Part shown: piece by piece, positions 8,014 through 17,500 of the stretch | Numbering within the stretch: position 1 is the first letter of the stretch | Layout: every line of letters starts with the position of its first letter | From: an uncultured Bacteroidales bacterium | Lineage (GTDB): Bacteria; Bacteroidota; Bacteroidia; Bacteroidales; Muribaculaceae | Reading direction: 5' to 3' | DNA length: 36,760 nt | Assembly (NCBI GenBank): GCA_902768435.1 | Contig: CACXLJ010000020.1 | Location: forward strand, 1 to 36,760 | The notes under the pieces: generated by a model | Told to the model about the DNA's origin: nothing | Databases searched by the model: none | Seen by the model: the letters and a program-made list of their open reading frames with translations, nothing else | Program-made: the position numbers and the translations under genes

Positions 8014-9159
8014 TTATTTGATAACTTTAGCAGCCGACTTGGTGCCGTCGGTGTAAGTGGTAACCATGATGTTTACACCGTCGAATGGCTTGTTGCTCTC
8101 GGCACCAGCCAGGTTCACATACTTCACACCGGCAACAGTCTTAGCAGTGATGTCGTTAACAGCAGTAGAAATGGGATTGTTCTTTGTAACAATCATCTTG
8201 ATGTTGTCAACAGCGGCTTTGCTCTCGGTATCTTCAACAAGCTGGATGGTGTAGTTGCCAGCAGCTGGCAGACGGAAGTTCTTGCCCTCGGGTTCGGTGT
8301 ATAATGTGATTTCAATGCCATCGTCTATCATACCTTGGGTAATATCGAAGTATTCAACGCCTTCATTCTCGCTGATACCGCCAATCCAGATCCAGTCGTT
8401 CTCACCAGGAGTGAGGAGCTTGAATTCGAGGCACTCGGGATCATCGGTCTGCACTGCGTCGAATGTTGCACCGTCGGCAGTGATTTCGAGAGGCTCTTCA
8501 GCATTCCAACCATTGAAACCGCCGCACACATAGTACTTGTTGCCTGGGGTGTAACCAAAGGTGACGCGGGCAAGGAAATTGGACAGATCTTGTGCTTGTA
8601 TATTTCCACTATAATCATAGTTCTCAAAGTAGGTGTAGTTTGGAGTGTTTTCATCTTCAGAAGCGGTGCCCCAGAAATAGGTTGTGCCATATACACCCGG
8701 CTCGGTCACATCGGCTTGAACCAGCAGGTTGCCACCATGATAAGCAAAGGGTTCGTCGAGAACGAATTTCAGTTCAAGTCCTCCTTGCTCGGGGACGAGT
8801 GTGGCAACAACTTGAGCGCCTTCAATTGCAGCCATTTCAGTGAAACTGCCTTGTTCCACCTCCATGAGCGACAAGGTTAGTTTGCCATCATAGAACTTGA
8901 TGACATAACTACTAAAGTCTTGCCCCTCCATTTGTACATTAGCAAGTGTGTAGAACGTGAGTTCAGTGATTTCTCCACCAGCCATTTCGGTCAGAGAGTC
9001 GGCGGGATAGATCATCTGGCTCATTCCAGGAGTATCATACCAGAGGCCATATACGGGAATTGTTCCAGAATAATACTCACCTCCACAAATGGTCAAATTT
9101 TCGGCTTGTGCTGCGAGTGCCAGCATAGCCACAGCAATAAGAGTAAAAATTTTCTTCAT
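8014..9159 (-). CDS. secreted multi-domain protein with SusE/F-like domain and T9SS-like C-terminal module
   Basis: A 381-residue exported protein of unknown function. A Sec signal peptide (MKKIFTLIAVAMLALAAQA) precedes a beta-rich N-terminal domain (about 21-203) that starts with TICGGEYYSGTIPVYGLWYD; similar openings occur in many secreted Bacteroidales proteins. A SusE/SusF-like carbohydrate-binding domain follows (about 205-320: KYYVCGGFNGWN, then LEFKLLTPGENDW). The last 45 residues (VAGVKYVNLAG...KPFDGVNI...TYTDGT...KVIK) look like a T9SS type-A sorting domain and nearly match the end of the 2070-residue protein at 11568-17780. Glycan binding at the surface is an inference. It stands alone between a -7 box and a terminator. 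Confidence 0.82.
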   Translation of the reverse strand: MKKIFTLIAVAMLALAAQAENLTICGGEYYSGTIPVYGLWYDTPGMSQMIYPADSLTEMAGGEITELTFYTLANVQMEGQDFSSYVIKFYDGKLTLSLMEVEQGSFTEMAAIEGAQVVATLVPEQGGLELKFVLDEPFAYHGGNLLVQADVTEPGVYGTTYFWGTASEDENTPNYTYFENYDYSGNIQAQDLSNFLARVTFGYTPGNKYYVCGGFNGWNAEEPLEITADGATFDAVQTDDPECLEFKLLTPGENDWIWIGGISENEGVEYFDITQGMIDDGIEITLYTEPEGKNFRLPAAGNYTIQLVEDTESKAAVDNIKMIVTKNNPISTAVNDITAKTVAGVKYVNLAGAESNKPFDGVNIMVTTYTDGTKSAAKVIK

Positions 9160-9244
9160 AATAAAAATGTTTTAGGGTGAATAAGAAATGTTTTAAAAAG
9201 AACTGTTTTAAAGTAGTTACATAATGATGGTGCATAATATGTTA

Positions 9245-9252
9245 CAAATATA
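9245..9252 (-). promoter_or_regulatory. -7 box for the 8014-9159 gene
   Basis: The minus strand reads TATATTTG here, about 85 bases before the ATG at 9159, leaving a leader of about 80 bases. No matching TTTG box is visible at the standard spacing. Confidence 0.5.
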
Positions 9253-9344
9253 TGGTTTTTTCTAAACATTTTATGGTTATTTGTGCTATTTTTATTTGAA
9301 AGAATTGAAAAACTATTAATTATTGTGAGGATTTTTAATTTTGG

Positions 9345-9377
9345 TTGTGGTTTTGTGTGGGGATTTGTGTATATTTG
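9345..9377 (+). promoter_or_regulatory. promoter of the leucine-rich-repeat gene
   Basis: TATATTTG at 9370-9377 matches the Bacteroidota -7 box, with TTG at 9345-9347 as a partial -33 box 22 bases upstream. Transcription would start near 9384, about 33 bases before the chosen ATG. Confidence 0.55.
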
Positions 9378-9416
9378 CAGTAGAAAAACTATTGGTTGAA
9401 CAAAAACATGACGATT

Positions 9417-10940
9417 ATGAAAAAGATATTATTACTCATAGCATTATTGATGCTGGGTTTCAGCACCGTGACCCAGGCCGATGACTACATTGGGCTGATG
9501 AATCAAATGTTTTCTTGTAACAGTGTGTATTCGGAAGAGACCATGAGGCAGTCTATACAATCAGGTCCGAATCCCATTCCCTACACTGGTAGTGTATCGT
9601 TCGACGGGCCCAAACGCAGAGTTGTGATGAAAGACCTGAATGTGATAATGGATGGCATAAGCTTTCTTTACAACCACTTAAGCGACTCGCTGGTATTGGA
9701 GATACATGGCAGTTGCCGAGTTCAATTAGCAAGCCCCACACCGGCCATCATGAGTGGAAGCAATTTGAGGATTGTGTGTGTTGACGGAGGTTCGTTTAAA
9801 TTTGTTTATGGCGGTTCATTAGCTGCCACTACCGGAGTGATTTCGATGGAGAAAAATTCGAGTCTCATCTTTGAAGACGGATCTTTTATTTTCGAGAAGC
9901 CGTCGCCGACAGCCATCACATTCAAAGGCGATTATGAGCCAAATACACCTCCCGGCCCCGTCTCGTCACAGTTCACAATATCGAAGATAGCCCCCAAGTC
10001 GCTGGTGTTCAAAAACTGCAGTGTCTCGCTCGATGCCGTGAGTTATTCGGTAGTGGGACTAAAAGGCTACATTGGCTTCCTCGACTGCGATATTACCAGT
10101 CCCGAGTCGTACACCATCGACAGCAACGGATACCTTGTGGAGAGCGATGGCACCACGCCTGTGAGTAAACTCACCATATCGCCATGCGTTCACTTTGATG
10201 CCGGCGGCTTGTGGTATAAGGGAAAGAACGATGGCACAGTGTGTGTGACATTCCAGAACCCGTTTGCGCCCCGCTACTCCAGCCTGGGCAGTAGCCTTAC
10301 GGTGCCCTCGAGTGTGAAGCGTAAAAACAAGACCTATTCCGTAAGCGAAGTGGGTGTGAATGCTTTCTCGGGCTGCAGCAGTCTGCAGTCGGTGAGTTTG
10401 CCATCATCGATCAAATCGATTGGATCTTTTGGCTTTTATCAATGCACTAACCTGAAGTCGATGACACTGCCAGGAAAATTGGAAAGCATATCGACAGGAG
10501 CCTTTTTGAGTTGTACGGGAATGACTACGCTGACGATACCTGCGAGCGTGAACGATATAGGCAATATGGCTTTCAGGAACTGTGGCAACCTGGCCAAGAT
10601 TTACTCTCACATTGTTGACCCGACCAAGGTGAACTACACAAAGCCTGCCATGATATTCCAAGGGGTGAACAAATCCACTTGCATCCTCTATGTGCCTAAA
10701 GGCAAGATTTGGATATATAGTGAAACCGATCCGTGGAGTGATTTCACACGTTTTAGTGAAATACAAGCTGCCGGTGGCGATTTGAATGGCGATGGCAAAG
10801 TGAATGTGAGTGATGTGACAGTGCTCATTAACATGATATTGGGCATTGTGCCTATGAACCAGAGTGTCGCTGATGTGAATGGCGATGGCAAGGTGAATGT
10901 GAGCGATGTGACCGCCATCATCAACATGATTCTTGCGTAG
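9417..10940 (+). CDS. secreted BspA-type leucine-rich-repeat protein with C-terminal dockerin
   Basis: A 507-residue exported protein. The signal peptide MKKILLLIALLMLGFSTVTQA precedes a beta-rich region of no recognised family (about 22-305). Four BspA-type leucine-rich repeats follow (about 312-400: VNAFSGCSSLQSVSLPSSI, GFYQCTNLKSMTLP, AFLSCTGMTTLTIP, AFRNCGNLAKIY). The end is a type I dockerin-like pair of calcium loops (about 454-507), DLNGDGKVNVSD and DVNGDGKVNVSD, each followed by INMIL. BspA repeats often mediate adhesion. Dockerins bind cohesins, but none is present in the window. Unlike its two large neighbours it lacks the shared C-terminal sorting module. ATG 9417 is chosen because it starts the signal peptide; ATG 9408 and TTG 9396 are in frame. 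Confidence 0.85.
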   Translation: MKKILLLIALLMLGFSTVTQADDYIGLMNQMFSCNSVYSEETMRQSIQSGPNPIPYTGSVSFDGPKRRVVMKDLNVIMDGISFLYNHLSDSLVLEIHGSCRVQLASPTPAIMSGSNLRIVCVDGGSFKFVYGGSLAATTGVISMEKNSSLIFEDGSFIFEKPSPTAITFKGDYEPNTPPGPVSSQFTISKIAPKSLVFKNCSVSLDAVSYSVVGLKGYIGFLDCDITSPESYTIDSNGYLVESDGTTPVSKLTISPCVHFDAGGLWYKGKNDGTVCVTFQNPFAPRYSSLGSSLTVPSSVKRKNKTYSVSEVGVNAFSGCSSLQSVSLPSSIKSIGSFGFYQCTNLKSMTLPGKLESISTGAFLSCTGMTTLTIPASVNDIGNMAFRNCGNLAKIYSHIVDPTKVNYTKPAMIFQGVNKSTCILYVPKGKIWIYSETDPWSDFTRFSEIQAAGGDLNGDGKVNVSDVTVLINMILGIVPMNQSVADVNGDGKVNVSDVTAIINMILA

Positions 10941-10966
10941 GACTTTTAGTAGATAAATCATACTTA

Positions 10967-11000
10967 GGGAGTTGGCTGATTGTTGTCAACTCTCTTTTTT
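10967..11000 (+). terminator. terminator after the dockerin gene
   Basis: GGGAGTTG and CAACTCTC pair around a 12-base loop, directly followed by TTTTTT. It separates this gene from the riboswitch transcript downstream. Confidence 0.85.
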
Positions 11001-11068
11001 GCTATGTGTTCCAAAATCCTGATATCCAAACAGGTGTGAAAAAATATGGAAAATAAAGGGTGTGAAAG

Positions 11069-11100
11069 TTTGGATGAAATGTGAGAAATGCGTAATTTTG
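11069..11100 (+). promoter_or_regulatory. promoter of the cobalamin-riboswitch transcript
   Basis: A textbook Bacteroidota promoter: TTTG at 11069-11072, a 20-base spacer, then TAATTTTG at 11093-11100. Transcription should start near 11107, directly before the riboswitch. Confidence 0.75.
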
Positions 11101-11107
11101 TGGTTGT

Positions 11108-11322
11108 AAAACGAAGCGTAAGGTTTCGACCGGCGGTAACGCCGTGAGAATCAAAAGGGAATCAGGTGCGAATCCTGAACAGTACCCGCTGCTGTAAGTC
11201 CCGACTACCTGAAAACGTCGGTTTCACACATTGCCACTGGGCATCTCTATCAATCAATAGACTGCATCAACACCGGGAAGGCGTGAAACAACGACTGGGA
11301 CAAGTCAGAAGACCTGCCTTTT
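11108..11322 (+). promoter_or_regulatory. cobalamin (B12) riboswitch
   Basis: The conserved cobalamin aptamer elements appear in order: GGCGGTAACGCC (11132-11143), AAAAGGGAATCAGGTGCGAA (11153-11172) with CCTGAACAGTACCCGCTGCT following, GCCACTGGGC (11233-11242), CACCGGGAAGGCG (11271-11283), and GGGACAAGTCAGAAGACCTG (11297-11316). This is a class-I-like cobalamin riboswitch. Such switches turn expression off when adenosyl- or methyl-cobalamin is plentiful, usually for B12 uptake or synthesis genes. Here the next gene is the giant secreted protein at 11568-17780. Confidence 0.95.
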
Positions 11323-11567
11323 CGCTTGCCTGCAATCACTCTCGTGAGTGAGAGGGTTGCTAAAACGGTTCACGTGGCATTTGAACTGAGGCAAACAAAC
11401 AATGAAGATGCGGTCTTTTTCATTCTGACATTATTTGAAATGATGCTTGCATGAAAGCCCACATTGTCGTGGCTTGTTGAGCCGTTGTAGCCGCTGTGCT
11501 GCACACCTTGCTTTGCGTGAACTCATAGTGAATTTTTTAAAGATTAATTTTTTATCTATAAAAAACT
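11323..11567 (+). other. long leader between riboswitch and gene
   Basis: A 245-base leader. It starts with a GC-containing hairpin (about 11331-11360, GCAATC with GGTTGC around ACTC/GAGT) that may be the expression platform; no T-run follows, so control may act on translation. An eight-codon frame, ATG 11402 to TGA, and a frame from ATG 11452 (MKAHIVVAC, stop, then AVVAAVLHTLLC) lie within it. No intact gene is visible. An AT-rich stretch (11532-11567) typical of Bacteroidota ribosome-binding regions precedes the gene. Confidence 0.5.
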
Positions 11568-14500
11568 ATGAGACATTTAAAAAAGTGTTTAATCCTGATG
11601 ATGCTGCTCATGAGCGGCACCATGCTGATGTATGCCGCAGGCCCCCAGAAGGCTTGGAGCGAAACCGACGGTGTATTCTACCTTAAGACGAATGATGGCC
11701 TTGAGGAGTACACTGTAGAAGGCTCGATTACCTTCCAGGCAGTGGCAACTGGAAACACCATACCCAGTTACAGGGATTGCGGTGTGACCTTTGCGCCGGC
11801 CAGTGAAGGCGAAGTGATTCAAATCACAGTGAACAGCATCGATCTGGCAGGCGACAACTACCTGCTGCTCTATGAAGGCGATGTTGATATGAGTCAACTT
11901 GGCACATCGTCGGCTTCTGATGGTGTGAACCAGAGCCGGTATATGCCGGCAGGCTGGGTCAAGAAGTACCAAAGCGGTAGCGTGGGCGAGACCTATGTCG
12001 CTACTGCTGCCAACGGCAAGTTGTCGTTTGGTTTCCACTCGACGAGCCCTAACGGCCAGACCGGTTTCAGCATCACCGTGACGAGCATGTCGCTCAAGGA
12101 CATGGAATTTGGCTCGGTGAGTGCCATTCAGGGACTTAATCCTGTGAACCGTGGTGCCAAGAACCAGGCCATCTTTGGCGTTGATGTGCTGATGGATGGT
12201 GGAGGCAATCCCATGACCCTCAACCAACTCAAGATTGACGCCAGCGCACTCACGGGCTCAACTCAATTGACCAATGTGCGCCTCTACAAAGGCGAAACTT
12301 ACACAGCCGACAATCTGCTGGCCACAGCAGCCACTGTGGGCGATGATCTGAGTGCCGCCGATGTGGTGCTCAAGAATGGCCACAACAAGTTTATGGTGGT
12401 GGCCGACATTGATGCAAACGCAACCGGAACAATACCCTCGCTCACCGTCGCAAGTGCAAAGATTGCTGGCGAGGAGCGCGCAATAAGCGCTGCTACAGCC
12501 GATGCGGTAGTTATTAATAATGTGATATTGATGCCTGCCGAGGCCGCTACCTATGTGATTGGCGATGATGCCGAGTTCTACGACGATGGCGGCAAGGACG
12601 GCAAGATTTCGCTCAACTTTACCGGTGCAGTGACCTTTGTTCCTGCAACCGAGGGTAATGCTATTAAAGTTGACTTCTCGAAACTTGACCTGTTTAACAC
12701 CTCAACAATAGGCAAGAACGATGTACTCAAGGTTTACAACGGCACCACTGCCGATGAGGCTAACCTGATTCTGGATTTGACCGGAACCACCGAAACCTCG
12801 AAGATGGTGAAATCCACTTCGCCCGATGGAGCCATGACCATCACGCTTGTGAGCACCACAAGTGTGGCTAAAGATGGCTGGGAGGCCACAGTGAGCCAGT
12901 TCTTGCCGGGTGACATGACTTTCAAGACTCTCACAGCCCAGACTGTAGAGGGTAATGAAACCGTGAGCGCCGGTGACCGGAATGTGCAGATGATTTTAGT
13001 GGATGCCGAGACCGACAACCAGTCGAATCCTTTGGCACTCACTGCCTTGAAAGTCAGCACCACTGCTGCTGAGCGCATCGAGAGCGTGAAGGCTTATTAT
13101 TTGGGTGACAAGACGACCAATGCATTGACCAACCTCTTTGGTTCGGTGCAACCTGCCAACGGTGAAATGACCATTAGCGGCAGCCAGGCTCTTGCTGAAG
13201 GCCACAACTACTTTGCACTGGTGATTGACCTGAATAATGAGGGTGTGAACGGCCAGACCGTTGACCTCACCTTCAATGGTGCCACCATTGCCGAAATCGA
13301 GCAAACAGCTACAGCCACCAAGACACGCACCATCAACAATGTGTGCCGTGCCACACAAGGCTCACACAGCCATGTGATTAAAGGCGACTGGACATTTACC
13401 AATACTGAAGGCTATAACGGCAAGTATGAGACAGCGATTGCCGACTATATCGTGACCTTCACGCCTGCCGAGGCTGGCACAGTGGCGCAAATCGACTTCT
13501 CGAAGTTTGATGTGTACTATTCCAGCTCGAGCTATGGCACAAAGACCATTTATGAAATTTACAGCGGCACTGAGGTGAACAGCGCTAACCTGCTGTGGCA
13601 ACTGAATGACGCCAGCCTGGCCTCGACAGGTCCGGGCAAGATTTTGCGTTCGCAGGCTGCCGATGGTTCGCTCACCATTCGCTTCAACCCCAACACCAGT
13701 TACAGCAGTTATGCTGGAACAGGTTGGATTGCCACCGTTTCGCCTTTCCAGAACCATGACATGGAGGTGAAGAGTGTGACTGTGAATCAGACCTCGACCG
13801 CCGAACTTGCTACAGGTGCTGTGGATGCCGATCTCATTGACTTTAATGTGGTGACCGAAGGCACACTCACCACCAAGGTGCTTAACAGCATTAAGCTTGA
13901 CCTGAAGAATTGCCAAGAGGCAATTGCCAAGGTGAATGTATATTATAATAATGTGAATGACCGCAGCACCGCTGTGGCATTCGGTAGTGTTGAGAATCCT
14001 GCTGCTACTGAAGTAAATGTTGCCGGCGAACGCGAACTTGCCGAGGCAAGCAACTACTTCTGGGTGACTGTGGACCTGAAGGCCGATGCCGCCGCTGAGA
14101 CCGCAGTTGATGCCAAACTGGTATCGCTCACCGATGCCGCCGGTGTGGTGACCGCTGTTGAAAACGGTGACCCCGAAGGCGAGCGCGTGGTGAAGAACAT
14201 CTTCCTGCTGCAGCCTGGCGAGAATGTGGTGGTGGTGAACGAGCCCCTCATGTTCTACGACGATGGCGGCCCCAACGGCAAGGTTTCTAAGGGCTTGAAG
14301 GGCAATGTGACCTTTATTCCCGGTCAGGATGACTGTGCCGTGGAACTCACTACCAAGGACACCTTCTCGATTGGTTCGGGCAGAATGTATGTGTATAGCG
14401 GCAGTGAGGCCAACCAGGACAATGTGCTGGGCAGTGTGACGGGCTATGGCACCACCAATGGCCCCTCGAACCTTGTGAGCAAGGCCGAGGACGGCAAGAT

Positions 14501-17500
14501 GTATGTCACCTATGAAGGCAACACTACAGCCACCACACTCGATGGCTGGGCCATCGAGGTGAAACTGCACCAGAAGACTCCGTTTGTGATTGAAAGCATC
14601 GTGGCCGAGTCCACTACTGCCGATGTGATGCGCAATTCCACTGACAATGTGATGCAGCAACTGAAGGTGAATGTGAGCGGTGACAAGAACCCCATCGCCA
14701 TCAACAGCGTGAAGTTCAATGCCACTGGCACAACCACCATGAGTGACATTGCAAACGCCAAATTATATTACACGGGTCACAAGTCGGTATTCAGCATCGA
14801 GAATCAGCTTGCCACCACTACTGTGGCCGATGGCGAGAATGTGCTGACACTCACCGAACCATTGACGATTACTGAGAATGGCGACTACTACCTGTGGCTC
14901 ACCTATGACATTGCTGAAGAGGCTACTGCAGGCAACACTGTGGCAGCACAGGCTATCAGCCTGAATGCAGGTGAGGATATGACTATCACCGGCGATGCTG
15001 CAAGCCGCACCATCAAGGCCGGCCTGAAGGGCAACTACATCATTGGTGCCAGCGAGGCCGCCAACTATCACACCTTTGCCGAAGCAACCGCCGCTCTGCA
15101 AGGCGGTATTGAGGGCGCCGTGACCTTCCAGGTCGAGGGTGGCACCTATCCCGAGAACATCTGGTTTGCCAGCGTTCCTGGTGTGAGCGAGCAGAACACC
15201 ATCACCTTCACGAGCCTTAACGGCAACCGCGACGAGGTGATTGTGACCGGTTCGGGCAGCAGTGAATATATGCCTGGCTCATCGTCGTATAAGAAGGGTA
15301 TGGTGTTTGTCGAGAACACTCCTTATGTCACCATCGAGAAGATGACCTTTGCTCCTGTAAGAGAAAGTGAATACAACTATGTGGTGCAAACCTTCGACCG
15401 CAGTCGTCACTTCACGCTACGCGAGTGCCATGTGAGCGCTACTCCCGTTACCAGCGGCTATAGCGGCATTAACCTGGTGAAGACATCGGCCGGAAGCGAA
15501 GATAACTGTAACAACGACTATGCTACCTTTGAGAACAATGTGCTGGATGGCGGCTACATTGCTCTCGCTCTGGGTGGCGCCAACTATGTTGCACTCACCC
15601 GCGAGAAAGGCCTTGTGGTGCGTGGCAACACCATCAGCGAAGCCGGTTCTAAGGGTATCTATATCTATGACGAGGACAACATGGTTGTGGAGAACAATAC
15701 CATCTATCAGTCAACCACACAAAGGACCGGTTATTGGGGTATTGATGCCGCTCGCGTGCGTGGCAACGCAGTGATTGCGGGCAACAAGATTACTAACAGC
15801 ACCAATTACTACAATGGTGGTATAGAGCTGCGCATGGAATCGCGCGGAACAGCCAACCAGCCCATTCTCGTATACAACAATGTGGTGAACATCACCAATT
15901 CGCCCAGCAACAGCAGTGCAGGTATTGAGGTTGATGGCGACAATGCCTATATCTCACTCTACAACAACACCGTGCGCGTGGCTGGCAATGGCGGTTACGC
16001 TTACTACACTGCAACCCGCAACCCCGCCTCGTATGAGGGCATCAAGTTGCAGAACAACCTGTTCCAAAACTTGACCTTAGCCACTGCAGCCATGTTCATT
16101 CACGCTAACTTCATGGGCAAGGCCCAGTTTGTGAACAATGCACTTTATGGCGCCACAGTGCTTGCCGATACCGACATCGATGCACTCAATGCCATGGAAG
16201 GCTGCAGCGGCAACATTGTGAAGCAGGCCGAGTTCCTGAGTGAAACCGACTTGCACCTGACCAGTGCCGAGGGCTTGCAGATAGGTTTGCCGGTTGACTT
16301 CGTCACCACCGATGCCGATGGTGTGGAGCGCCCTGCCGAGAATACCACTGTGGGTGCCTATGAATATGCCGAAGTTGTGGTTGTGGCTCCTGAGATTGCC
16401 GAGGGCTATCCTGTGGTGACTAATGTGAAACAGACTACAGCCACCGTCAAAACCAAGTGGAATGTGAGCGGCCAACTCTTCTCAATGATTGAGAAGCAGG
16501 AGAGCGCAGCACCAGCACCGCAGCGTGCAGCTCAAAAAGCTCCCGCAAAGGCTCCTACTGCCGACGACCTGCTTGCTACCACACCTGTGGATGTGGCTGC
16601 CGACACCGAAGTGTCGACACAGTTCAAGAATCTGGAGGCTAACACCGACTATAAGGCCTACTTCCTGCTTGTATCGGCACTTGATGATGCCCAGAGCGAG
16701 GTGGTTGAGACCGAGGTGTTCAAGACGGCTCCCGCAACGCTCGCTATTGACCTGACGAATCCCTACGATGTGATTGAGTCGGGTGAGAGTTCAACGATCG
16801 AGGCCGATGTGACTGGTGGTCTGGAACCCTACACCTATGAGTGGCGTGACCAGATGAACCAGGTGGTGGGCACCGATGCAACCGTAACGGTAACTCCCGA
16901 ATACACCTATGGCTATAAATTGACAGTGACCAGTGCCGATGGCCAGACGGCAACGGCCAAGACCGGTGTGTATGTGCTGGGCAATGCTGTTACAGCGACA
17001 TTCGAAGACAATTATCTGCCCGAGGAGAGTTACTTCTCTGGCGATAACGACGACGATGTGTTCTACAGCGGTTCTTACGCCTTCCATGTGGCCGATTACG
17101 GAGGCTGGTGGTATGGCTTTGGCATGAGTAACCAGACCTCGACCGCATACAGCGGTCTGGACGACCAGTTCCACAGTGCTGTGGGTAGCGGTAACAAGGG
17201 CTCGGCAACCTATTGCGTGGCTTACCCGAGCGGAACCTCGATTGATGTGACCAACAGCCTTGAAGGCGAGCAGCTGAAGGGCATGTACATTACCAATTCG
17301 GCCTATGCCTACAGCAGCATGCTCTATGGCGACAGTTTCGCTCACAAGTTTGAGCAGGGCGACTGGTTCAAGCTCACCATCACTGGTTATGATGCAAGCA
17401 AGGCGGTTACGGGTACAGTAGAGACTTATCTTGCCGACTTGCGCTCGGAGAACGAGGCCGAACACTTCATTCTGAACGAATGGCAGTGGGTTGACCTCTC

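Noticed and set aside
13362..14660. Minus-strand open frame of 432 codons within the giant gene
   Set aside because: Composition is a mirror of the repeat domains; no start signal or recognisable domain.
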